7,619 nt of DNA from Nanoarchaeota archaeon (lineage in GTDB: Archaea; EX4484-52; LFW-46). The position numbers and the translations under genes are program-made. This document shows, in pieces, positions 1 to 4,981 of the stretch. The notes under the pieces are model-generated. The model was not told where the DNA came from and made no database searches. It was given only the letters and a program-made list of their open reading frames with translations. The stretch is from positions 1-7,619 of the forward strand of contig JAHILE010000026.1 of the NCBI GenBank assembly GCA_018897155.1. Reading direction: 5' to 3'. Positions within the stretch are counted from its first letter, which is position 1. Every line of letters starts with the position of its first letter.

Positions 1-80
1 GAAATATCTGCGTTTTTTATGGCACGTTTGTCTTTCTGCCTTATGATCCAACGAATCTTCTCGTTATTCAGCTTTTTCAT
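1..80 (-). CDS. Transposase N-terminus (IS481-like, partial at window edge)
   Basis: Twenty-six codons from an ATG at 80-78 run off the left edge. The peptide starts MKKLNNEKIRWIIRQKDK and continues RAIKNADIS. The opening K-L-N-x-x-K-I-R-W-I-I-R with a following basic stretch resembles the N-terminal helix-turn-helix of archaeal IS481-like DDE transposases, which commonly continue as A-x-I-x-x-I-S-x-R-R-V-Q. Only the beginning of the DNA-binding domain is present; the DDE catalytic core would lie outside the window. It is on the same strand as the hsdM fragment, 22 bases beyond that fragment's new stop codon. The call rests on recognition of a short N-terminus, so it is moderate. The ATG is chosen because it gives the family-like start; no convincing Shine-Dalgarno is seen. 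Confidence 0.6.
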   Translation of the reverse strand, partial: MKKLNNEKIRWIIRQKDKRAIKNADI

Positions 81-120
81 GTATTCTATAATGGGGTGGA
101 AATTAATTCGGGATAATATA
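1..120 (-). mobile_element. Left part of an insertion sequence (IS481-like) inserted into hsdM
   Basis: The hsdM homology stops abruptly at base 121 (read on the minus strand), right after the codons for A-A-L-D. The next bases code for an unrelated tail and a stop, and then a transposase-like start appears at 80. This is what an IS insertion into hsdM would look like, with the element running out of the window on the left. I cannot see the other end, the terminal inverted repeat or a target duplication, so the exact border (somewhere at or just below 120) is inferred. Confidence 0.55.
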
Positions 121-528
121 ATCCAAGGCAGCACGTGCATAATTCCTGGCAAGAACTCCTTTAAGCGGCGGATTATCTCTTTCTATCCCATCCATTGCAT
201 CGTCAACGAGTTTTCCGATTGTCGGCTGTTTTGCATTGCGCTGAAGATGTTCCCACCTTGCTTCGGGAGGCACCCAAAAGATGTTTTCTGCGCGATATTC
301 GTCTGGATCTTCAGGATCTCTGCCGGATGAAGAATCATCAACTATCTCTTTGTGTTTTGACTCAAAGGCATCCGAAATGTATTTGAGAAATATTAATCCA
401 AGAACAACATGCTTGTACTCGGCAGCATCCATATTGTTCCGTAATTTATCCGCGACTTGCCAAAGTTTTTGCTCAAAGCCTAGATTTGCTCCGTTAGAAG
501 ACTTGGAGTTTGCCATGGGTGTCGCCAT
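103..528 (-). pseudogene. hsdM: Type I restriction-modification methyltransferase subunit (HsdM), 5' fragment
   Basis: HsdM subunits transfer a methyl group from S-adenosylmethionine to adenine and form the modification core of type I systems with HsdS and HsdR. The 141-residue product matches the helical HsdM N-terminal domain: N-G-A-N-L-G-F-E-x-K-L-W at about 12-23, then [29 protein letters not shown] near the middle, and [13 protein letters not shown] at the end. Full HsdM proteins are about 500 residues and continue with K-x-R-L-G-E-L-I-D-L and then the methyltransferase motifs (N-P-P-F/Y). Here homology ends at residue 136, followed by Y-I-I-P-N and a stop, consistent with the IS insertion. 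All catalytic motifs are missing, so this remnant cannot methylate. The ATG at 528 gives a leaderless start under a TATA box; M5 is a possible alternative. No hsdS or hsdR is visible here. Confidence 0.9.
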
Positions 529-552
529 ATACTAAATAATTATATTTTAAGA

Positions 553-560
553 ATATAAAT
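553..560 (-). promoter_or_regulatory. TATA box of the hsdM fragment
   Basis: On the minus strand the sequence ATTTATATTC occurs about 28 bases before the hsdM ATG. This is the normal spacing from an archaeal TATA box to the transcription start, so the transcript would begin at or next to the ATG (leaderless). No Shine-Dalgarno is present, which agrees. Confidence 0.6.
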
Positions 561-569
561 GCCTCGAGC

Positions 570-604
570 ATGTTTAAACATACGAAAAGGCGGTATATTA
601 TACC
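570..604. promoter_or_regulatory. Two palindromes upstream of the hsdM promoter
   Basis: ATGTTTAAACAT (570-581) is a perfect 12-base palindrome and GGTATA-T-TATACC (592-604) is a perfect 13-base inverted repeat. Both lie just upstream of the minus-strand hsdM TATA box, a position suited to an activator or regulator. AT-rich palindromes also arise by chance, so the regulatory role is only an inference. Confidence 0.3.
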
Positions 605-612
605 TCAAAGTA

Positions 613-648
613 GGTTGACGAACTGGTTGACGCAAAGGTTGACGCAAG
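613..648. repeat. Three 12-base tandem direct repeats
   Basis: The octamer GGTTGACG occurs at 613, 625 and 637, exactly 12 bases apart, with spacers AACT, CAAA and CAAG. The spacing is a little over one helical turn. One plus-strand frame would read V-D-E-L-V-D-A-K-V-D-A, but a TAG lies directly in front of it and no start exists, so the repeats are not in an intact gene as seen here. Confidence 0.75.
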
Positions 649-720
649 TTTTCTATATTTAGTTTGCAGTCATCAGCCCAACATCTGTTGCCGTACTGTG
701 GGCAAAACCTCGATGATTAC

Positions 721-772
721 TTCGAATATTTGAAGCTCCGCTTAATTATATCCGCGGAGCGAGAATTTCGAA
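721..772. repeat. Imperfect stem-loop
   Basis: The inner stem GCTCCGC (735-741) pairs perfectly with GCGGAGC (754-760) across a 12-base AT-rich loop. The outer arms are two copies of TTCGAA (721-726 and 767-772), with a mismatched section between inner and outer stems. The structure could form in RNA or DNA; no terminator-like T run follows the stem on either strand. Confidence 0.5.
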
Positions 773-776
773 GGCT

Positions 777-824
777 TGAAACTCACACAAATTCCATCCA
801 CAAGGTGAGTACAAAAGAGTTTCA
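777..824. repeat. Inverted repeats with competing pairings
   Basis: TGAAACTC (777-784) pairs with GAGTTTCA (817-824), an 8-base stem. The overlapping ACTCAC (781-786) can instead pair with GTGAGT (805-810). The two pairings share bases and exclude each other. No known RNA family is recognised. Confidence 0.4.
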
Positions 825-860
825 TGACTGCAAAGGCGGCGTATTTTGTAAAAAATAAGC

Positions 861-868
861 TTTATATA
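861..868 (+). promoter_or_regulatory. TATA box of the first nucleotidyltransferase/HEPN operon
   Basis: TTTATATA at 861-868 is a strong archaeal TATA match. Transcription would start about 25 bases downstream, near 889-892, giving a leader of roughly 22 bases to the ATG at 913. The first operator palindrome (871-890) fills the gap between this box and the predicted start site. Confidence 0.7.
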
Positions 869-870
869 CT

Positions 871-910
871 TAATCCTACAAATAGGATTAAACAATCCTA
901 TAATTAGGAT
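871..910. promoter_or_regulatory. Tandem palindromic operator of the first nucleotidyltransferase/HEPN operon
   Basis: Copy one is TAATCCTA-CAAA-TAGGATTA (871-890), perfect arms of 8 bases. Copy two is ATCCTA-TAAT-TAGGAT (895-910), perfect arms of 6 bases that repeat the core of copy one with the same 4-base spacer. The centres are 22 bases apart, about two helical turns, so two dimers would sit on the same face of the DNA. Copy one lies between the TATA box and the predicted start of transcription; copy two ends just before the start codon. A protein bound here should block transcription. The winged-helix domain of the first gene is the obvious candidate. Confidence 0.75.
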
Positions 911-912
911 GG

Positions 913-1554
913 ATGAATAATATGCTAAAGAAAGAATATGAAGTTTTGCTTCAGTTTGTCAAAGAGCCGTGGAAAAAATTCACTTTCAAAGAAGTGAAAG
1001 CGTTCACAGGAAAAAAGTCCGAAAGCTACATATATGCCTCTTTAAAGAAATTTGTCAAAGCAGGAATACTGAAAGAGGAAAAAGCGGGAAATGTTGTTCT
1101 TTATGAATTAGGCTTGAAAAGCCAGAAGGCGCAAGTCTATGCAGGGTTTATCTCTGAGTACGTTGCGTGGGGCCAAAAACACCTCCCACACAAAGATTTG
1201 CAGAAAATTGCAGATAAACTGTCAACAGAATTCTATATTTTTATAATAACCGGCAGTTATGCCAAAAATAAGCAAAAAGAAACATCAGATATAGACCTCG
1301 CGATAATTATCGGCGATTCTGAAGAGCCAAAAAAGGTTTATGCACAGCTTAGGCTGGCATGCGAGTTAAACATTTCCCAAATACACCTTTATGTTTTCAA
1401 AAAGTCCGAATTTCTTCAAATGCTCTTAAACAACGAGGCGAATTACGGAAAAGAAATAGCCAAAAATAACCTTATATTGCATGGAGGAGAAATATACTAC
1501 AGGATTTTGCAAGAGGCGATTGAATATGGATTTAATGATAAAAAGCTATATTGA
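913..1554 (+). CDS. Winged-helix + nucleotidyltransferase protein (MNT-type antitoxin candidate)
   Basis: The 213-residue protein has an N-terminal winged-helix DNA-binding domain (about 1-68, with a recognition-helix-like S-E-S-Y-I-Y-A-S-L-K-K-F-V-K-A-G and a basic wing) and a minimal nucleotidyltransferase domain (about 100-190). The latter carries G114-S115 and the pair D126-x-D128 in T-G-S-Y-A-x6-S-D-I-D-L. At the usual third acidic position I read I-H-L-Y-V-F with His158, so metal binding may be altered. In characterised HEPN/MNT systems the MNT protein adenylylates and silences the HEPN toxin. Here the gene overlaps a HEPN gene by 29 bases, supporting co-translation. The operator pair in front suggests self-repression. 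The ATG at 913 follows AGGATGG too closely for a normal ribosome site; M4 (922) has better spacing and may be the real start. Confidence 0.85.
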   Translation: MNNMLKKEYEVLLQFVKEPWKKFTFKEVKAFTGKKSESYIYASLKKFVKAGILKEEKAGNVVLYELGLKSQKAQVYAGFISEYVAWGQKHLPHKDLQKIADKLSTEFYIFIITGSYAKNKQKETSDIDLAIIIGDSEEPKKVYAQLRLACELNISQIHLYVFKKSEFLQMLLNNEANYGKEIAKNNLILHGGEIYYRILQEAIEYGFNDKKLY

Positions 1555-1981
1555 AAGGGCAGAAAACGAAATTGTCATTGCTGAGACCCTGAAAAGACTT
1601 AGCAATGAAGCAAATGCAAAGCAATTTTTTGGCATAAGCGACAGGATGACATTTTACAGTTCCGCGATATCCCATTCTTATTATGCAATATTTTATGCGG
1701 CAAAAGCAATACTATTGACGAAAAATATTAAAACAACCGCCCCGGAAATCCACAAAAAAACATTTGAAGAATTTAAAAGGAACTTTGTGGACACGGGCAT
1801 CCTTAATGTGAAGCTTCTTGAGATTTACAGGAAAATGGTCATCAGAGCAGACGAGCTTCTTGAAATATTCAAAGATGAAAAGTGGAAAAGAGGGAATTTT
1901 ACATATAATACAATTCCTCAGGCAAACAAAGAGCCCGCAGAAGACTCATTAAAAAAGCAAAATTATTTGTTTCAAACATAA
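1526..1981 (+). CDS. HEPN-domain protein (toxin candidate), C-terminus out of frame
   Basis: The 151-residue all-helical protein shows the HEPN helix S-A-I-S-H-S-Y-Y-A-I-F-Y-A-A-K-A-I-L (about 46-63) and the later block R-A-D-E-L-L-E-I-F near 107-115. It then has K-R-G-N-F-T-Y-N-T-I-P-Q-A-N-K-E-P-A-E-D-S-L (about 121-142), typical of archaeal HEPN partners of nucleotidyltransferases. HEPN toxins are usually RNases with an R-x4-6-H motif; I do not find that motif here. The start at 1526 has GAGG at 1513-1516, nine bases upstream, and is better than the ATG at 1481. In the zero frame the tail reads Q-N-Y-L-F-Q-T. A shift of -1 at 1951-1957 gives A-K-L-F-V-S-N-I and an end at 2004 (159 residues), the family-like tail. 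So the gene is recoded, recently mutated, or mis-sequenced. Confidence 0.85.
   Translation: MDLMIKSYIERAENEIVIAETLKRLSNEANAKQFFGISDRMTFYSSAISHSYYAIFYAAKAILLTKNIKTTAPEIHKKTFEEFKRNFVDTGILNVKLLEIYRKMVIRADELLEIFKDEKWKRGNFTYNTIPQANKEPAEDSLKKQNYLFQT
1951..1957 (+). other. Slippery heptamer A AAA AAG in the HEPN gene
   Basis: The codons are TTA AAA AAG, so the heptamer is in the exact phase needed for -1 ribosomal slippage (X XXY YYZ), the same sequence used in Escherichia coli dnaX. Slipping here replaces a seven-residue odd tail with fifteen residues (A-K-L-F-V-S-N-I-T-K-I-F-Q-M-G) ending at TAA 2002-2004. Transcriptional slippage on the A run, a one-base deletion, or a sequencing error would look the same. 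Confidence 0.5.
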
Positions 1982-1995
1982 CGAAAATATTTCAA

Positions 1996-2010
1996 ATGGG
2001 TTAAGCCCAT
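1996..2010. terminator. Small hairpin between convergent genes
   Basis: ATGGG (1996-2000) pairs with CCCAT (2006-2010) around a 5-base loop, in the gap between the HEPN gene and the convergent rsgA gene. GTTTCCC follows on the plus strand, which is not a clean T tract. A terminator role for either gene is possible but weak. Confidence 0.25.
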
Positions 2011-2019
2011 GACGTTTCC

Positions 2020-3021
2020 CTATTCCTCCAACAACCTCACATAACTATCATAACGTTTCTTGGGTATTTTTCCTTCTGCAAGCGCCCTCTTAACTCCGCA
2101 ATCTCGAGCATCTTCTTTGTTATGCAGGCAGTTGCCGTACCTGCATTGATATGCCTTGAACTCCGGGAAATAAAGCTGAAGCTCATTTTTCGGTATATTT
2201 CCTATGCCAAATGACCTTATTCCCGGCGTGTCAATTATGTATGAGTTTTCCTTCCATTTGTACACTGTTGAAGCTGTGGTTGTGTGCTTTCCACGATCTG
2301 TTTTTTTGCTTACTTCTCCTTCCCTTGCAATTATATCCCCTGAAACTGCATTTATCAGGGATGATTTTCCCACTCCGCTTTGCCCGATAAACACAACAGT
2401 TTTACCAGAAATGATTTTTTTTAGCTCCTCAATCCCTTCTTTTTTCCTGGTAGATGTTTTTACGTATTTTATTCCGGCATATTCCTTAAGCAGGCCGTCT
2501 TCATACCCTTCTGCCAGATCCGCTTTGTTCAGGCATATTATCGGCTCGATATTGTTGCTCTGTATCATGACAATATACCTGTCAATTGCATTGATGTGAA
2601 GAGGCGGGCTCCTGGCAGATACTACTGCAATGACCGCATCAATGTTTGCGGCAATGATGTGCGCATACTCTGCACCCCTTCCTGTGCGGTCCTGCTTCAT
2701 TCTTGAGATTTTTGACGCCCGTCTCTGAATGCTTGATATGCAATACCCAAAATTGTCCTTTGCCAAGCTGACGTAATCTCCGGGAACAATGGCTCCGAAG
2801 TATTTGGCAGTCCTGCTAAGCTTTACGCCTGAAATTATCTCATCATTGTAGAACACTTTGAATATGCCGTGGTTTTTTTCTATGACAATGGCCTTGTCTT
2901 TGTCGTCAATGCGCTCGACAAACAGCTCTTCGACTGAATGATCTGTGTTCTTCTCTCTTCTTTTCTTATCAGTCGCCCTTTTGGCAAATCTTCTTTCATA
3001 GCTTAGAAAATCATCAACCAT
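2020..3021 (-). CDS. rsgA: Ribosome small-subunit-dependent GTPase RsgA (YjeQ)
   Basis: RsgA is a circularly permuted GTPase that binds the small ribosomal subunit and checks late 30S maturation; its GTPase activity is stimulated by the ribosome. The 333-residue protein has the full order: basic N-terminal extension (1-35), OB-fold (about 40-110), then G4 N-K-A-D at 165-168. G1 G-Q-S-G-V-G-K-S-S follows at 213-221, G2 R-G-K-H-T-T at 243-248 and G3 D-T-P-G at 264-267. A C-terminal zinc site uses C293, C298, H300 and C308. The spacing between His and the last Cys is seven, against five in common bacterial forms. The permuted G4-G1-G3 order is diagnostic. RsgA is mainly bacterial, so in an archaeal setting it suggests old transfer or a lineage-specific retention. 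Length is normal. It diverges from the U32 gene with 67 bases between starts. Confidence 0.95.
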   Translation of the reverse strand: MVDDFLSYERRFAKRATDKKRREKNTDHSVEELFVERIDDKDKAIVIEKNHGIFKVFYNDEIISGVKLSRTAKYFGAIVPGDYVSLAKDNFGYCISSIQRRASKISRMKQDRTGRGAEYAHIIAANIDAVIAVVSARSPPLHINAIDRYIVMIQSNNIEPIICLNKADLAEGYEDGLLKEYAGIKYVKTSTRKKEGIEELKKIISGKTVVFIGQSGVGKSSLINAVSGDIIAREGEVSKKTDRGKHTTTASTVYKWKENSYIIDTPGIRSFGIGNIPKNELQLYFPEFKAYQCRYGNCLHNKEDARDCGVKRALAEGKIPKKRYDSYVRLLEE

Positions 3022-3057
3022 GTATTAACTTAGAATTTTGGGGTTTAAATCATGACA

Positions 3058-3068
3058 TTTTATAAAAA
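3058..3068. promoter_or_regulatory. Shared, palindromic TATA element for rsgA and the U32 gene
   Basis: TTTTATAAAAA (palindromic core TTTTATAAAA, 3058-3067) lies in the 67-base gap between two divergent starts. Its centre is about 26 bases before the U32 ATG (leaderless start) and about 41 bases before the rsgA ATG (leader of about 15 bases). A second AT-rich site, GATTTAAACC near 3042-3051 on the minus strand, could instead serve rsgA in leaderless fashion. Confidence 0.55.
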
Positions 3069-3088
3069 TACACACATAATCAACCCCT

Positions 3089-4255
3089 ATGAAAAAGCCG
3101 GAACTTCTTCTTCCTGTAAAATCCATGTCAAGCCTTGTTGCTGCGCTTCCGTACGCAGATGCAGTCTATTTCGGGGCTAAAGTCTTTAGCATGAGAGCAA
3201 GAGCCGGCAATTTCACAAACGCAGAAATAAGGAAAGCAGTCGAAATCTGCCACAAAAACAAAATCAAGGCGTATCTTGCAGTCAACACAGTGATTTACCC
3301 GGACGACGAAAAAAAGCTTGAAAAACTCTTGGATGCGGCAAAAATGGTTGATGCAGTCATATGCTGGGATGCTGCAGTAATCCAAGCCGCAAAAAAAAGA
3401 AACATTCCGATTCATATTTCAACCCAGGCAAATGTCTCAAACGCAAAAACCGCTGAGATGTACCGCAGACTCGGCGCAATAAGAATCGTTCTTGCCCGCG
3501 AATGCAGTCTAAAAGACATAAAGAAAATTAAAACACAAACAAAAATCGAAATCGAAGTATTTGTCCACGGAGCGATGTGCGTTTCAATATCGGGAAGATG
3601 CTATCTTTCAAGCTATCTTTACGGAAAATCCGCGAATTGCGGCGACTGCATTCAGCCCTGCAGGCAGGAATGGACACTTACAAATGAGGATAAAAAAGAG
3701 CTTGTATGCGACGGAAAATACCTCTTAAGCGCAAAAGACCTGTGCATGATAGAGCATATTCCCGAATTAATAAAAGCAGGAATTGACGCGTTCAAAGTCG
3801 AGGGTAGGTTAAGAGATGCCAGATACACTGAAACAGCAGGCCGATGTTATAGAGAGGCAATTGATTCATTTACAAAAGAAAAAGCAATAAAATGGAAAAA
3901 AGAGCTCCAGTCAGTCTATAACCGCGGATTTTCAACAGGATTTTATTTCAAAAAGCCGACAGATTTCACATATGACCTGTCCAACTCTCAGGCAACGTCA
4001 AAAAAAGTCCATGTCGGAATCATAACTAATTATTTCCCGAAAATTTCTGTCGCATCAATTAAAGTCTTTTCAGGAATTATAAAAGTGGGAGACAAAATCA
4101 TAATAGAGGGCAAAACAACTTATCTAATGCAGAAAATCGAGTCAATCGAAACCAACGGAAAAATAAAAGACAAGATTTTAAAAGGCGAAGCTTCAGGAAT
4201 AAAAGTAAAAGAAAGAGTAAGAAAAAACGACTCGGTTTATTGTATAAGAGAATGA
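3089..4255 (+). CDS. Peptidase U32-family protein (probable Fe-S RNA hydroxylase type)
   Basis: U32 proteins are called peptidases, but characterised relatives (RlhA, TrhP, UbiU/UbiV) are iron-sulfur proteins that hydroxylate rRNA, tRNA or ubiquinone precursors using prephenate as oxygen source. The 388-residue protein starts with the family opening P-E-L-L-L-P-V and Y-F-G-A-K-V-F-S-M-R-A. The U32 signature is E-V-F-V-H-G-A-M-C-V-S-I-S-G-R-C at 156-171, then N-C-G-D-C-I-Q-P-C-R to 192. F-K-V-E-G-R follows at 235-240. Cysteines 164, 171 and 191, with 219 in K-D-L-C, are the likely cluster ligands; 184 and 187 are extra. The C-terminal part (about 305-388) looks like a beta-barrel RNA-binding-type domain. 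A single gene without a UbiV-like partner and an archaeal host favour RNA modification; the substrate is not known. It overlaps the next gene by ATGA. Confidence 0.9.
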   Translation: MKKPELLLPVKSMSSLVAALPYADAVYFGAKVFSMRARAGNFTNAEIRKAVEICHKNKIKAYLAVNTVIYPDDEKKLEKLLDAAKMVDAVICWDAAVIQAAKKRNIPIHISTQANVSNAKTAEMYRRLGAIRIVLARECSLKDIKKIKTQTKIEIEVFVHGAMCVSISGRCYLSSYLYGKSANCGDCIQPCRQEWTLTNEDKKELVCDGKYLLSAKDLCMIEHIPELIKAGIDAFKVEGRLRDARYTETAGRCYREAIDSFTKEKAIKWKKELQSVYNRGFSTGFYFKKPTDFTYDLSNSQATSKKVHVGIITNYFPKISVASIKVFSGIIKVGDKIIIEGKTTYLMQKIESIETNGKIKDKILKGEASGIKVKERVRKNDSVYCIRE

Positions 4256-4836
4256 TTATGGCAAATGTCATTATAATTCACGGAGCTTACGGAAATCCCG
4301 AAGAAAATTGGTTTCCCTGGCTGAAAAAAGAGCTTGAAAAGCTGGATTGCCGCGTTTTTGTTCCAAAATTTCCAACTCCTTAAAATCAGGCGCTTGAAAA
4401 CTGGATAAACTCATTTGAAAAATATGAAAAATACCTGGATAAAAACACAATAGTTATCGGGCATAGTTTGGGATGCGCGTTTTTATTGAATGTTCTTGAA
4501 AAGGCAAATAAGCCCGTTAAATCAGCATTTTTAGTCGCGGGGTTTGTCAGCGCAATAAATAATCCAAAACTTGATGCGATAAACCGGAGTTTTTGGGACA
4601 AAAAGTTTGACTGGAAAAAAATAAAGAGCAACTGCAGGAATTTTATAGTTTACCATTCCGACAATGACCCTTACGTATCACTGGAAAAAGGAAACGAGCT
4701 TGCAGAACAGCTTGGCAGCAGCCTGAAGATAATAAAAAATGCAGGGCATTTCAACAAAAATTCAGGTTATCTAAAATTTGATATGCTTTTAGAAGATGTC
4801 AAAAACACATTACAAAATTACAAAAAATCTATATAA
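4252..4836 (+). pseudogene. RBBP9/YdeN-like serine hydrolase, interrupted by one in-frame TAA
   Basis: The frame from ATG 4252 (overlapping the U32 stop as ATGA; a second ATG is at 4258) codes for a 194-codon alpha/beta hydrolase. It opens with N-V-I-I-I-H-G-A-Y-G and has the nucleophile elbow G-H-S-L-G (Ser72). Y-H-S-D-N-D-P-Y-V (Asp139 likely) and A-G-H-F (His166) complete the triad. Such small hydrolases of the RBBP9/YdeN group act on esters or peptides; their natural substrates are mostly unknown. Codon 44 (4381-4383) is TAA, within F-P-T-P-stop-N-Q-A-L-E-N-W, where relatives usually have a polar residue such as Glu. Frame and all catalytic residues after the stop are intact, so the change is recent, an error, or read through. 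TAA ends other genes here, so general recoding is unlikely. Restart at M4468 would lose the N-terminal strand. Confidence 0.85.
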
Positions 4837-4837
4837 G
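4830..4837 (+). promoter_or_regulatory. TATA box for the speA leader transcript
   Basis: TATATAAG at 4830-4837 overlaps the end of the hydrolase frame. Transcription would begin near 4858-4862, giving speA a leader of about 120 bases, unusually long beside the leaderless genes in this window. A weaker TATA-like stretch (TTCTTATAG, about 4953-4961) could give a second, short-leader start. Confidence 0.5.
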
Positions 4838-4887
4838 CTTTCAGGTGCATAATAAAAGGATAATTCTTGAAAAGGTCACAGACAAAA

Positions 4888-4968
4888 ATGGGAGACAAAA
4901 ACATTCTAACTGAATGGCGCGCGTTGCGTAATTCTTGCATAGTTCATACGCGTTCTTATAGCATATAG
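4888..4968 (+). CDS. Possible 26-residue leader peptide upstream of speA
   Basis: A short frame from ATG 4888 to TAG 4966-4968 would give a 26-residue peptide beginning MGDKNILTEWRALRNS and ending in C-I-V-H-T-R-S-Y-S-I. It contains three arginine codons (CGC, CGT, CGT), lies wholly inside the transcribed leader, and ends 13 bases before the speA ATG. AAAGGTCA about ten bases upstream could act as a weak ribosome site. Its second half has competing inverted repeats: CGCGT 4920-4924 with ACGCG 4948-4952, and GCGTA 4926-4930 with TACGC 4947-4951. An arginine-sensing attenuation peptide before an arginine decarboxylase is attractive but is my inference. A frame this short can occur by chance, and no homolog is recognised. 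Confidence 0.35.
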   Translation: MGDKNILTEWRALRNSCIVHTRSYSI

Positions 4969-4971
4969 TTT

Positions 4972-4975
4972 GGTG
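4972..4975 (+). promoter_or_regulatory. Ribosome binding site of speA
   Basis: GGTG at 4972-4975 matches the archaeal anti-Shine-Dalgarno complement (GGAGGTGAT) and lies six bases before ATG 4982. It decides for that ATG over the upstream TTG at 4970, which would itself occupy the ribosome site. Confidence 0.55.
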
Positions 4976-4981
4976 TCGCCT

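Larger units (their letters stand above)
529..860. other. Non-coding region between hsdM remnant and first HEPN cassette
   Basis: I see no convincing gene in these 332 bases. A 64-codon frame at 664-858 (plus, TTG start) has no recognisable domain and no good ribosome site, and its bases lie in two hairpins. The region holds two palindromes behind the hsdM promoter (ATGTTTAAACAT at 570-581 and GGTATA-T-TATACC at 592-604), three 12-base tandem repeats (613-648) and two imperfect stem-loops (721-772 and 777-824). It could be a regulatory region, a non-coding RNA gene, or decayed mobile DNA; the sequence does not decide between them. Confidence 0.5.

Noticed and set aside
19-535. Plus-strand frames opposite the hsdM fragment
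   Set aside because: They lie antisense to clear HsdM homology and have no family-like sequence.
613-648. 12-base repeats as part of an hsdS gene
   Set aside because: No frame with specificity-subunit features surrounds them; a TAG precedes the only repeat-like reading frame.
664-858. 64-codon frame on the plus strand as a gene
   Set aside because: TTG start, no ribosome site, no recognisable domain, and its bases lie in two hairpins; it ends right before the TATA box of the next operon.
1481-1525. Upstream ATG as HEPN start
   Set aside because: It adds residues without HEPN similarity; the ATG at 1526 has GAGG at good spacing and a family-like beginning.
2204-2599. Long plus-strand frame inside rsgA
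   Set aside because: It is antisense to the GTPase motifs and is a by-product of codon use there.
4381-4383. General reassignment of TAA as a sense codon
   Set aside because: TAA ends speA and the HEPN gene at the expected places, so the hydrolase stop is a local event.
4970-4981. TTG start of SpeA
   Set aside because: It overlaps the GGTG ribosome site that serves the ATG at 4982.
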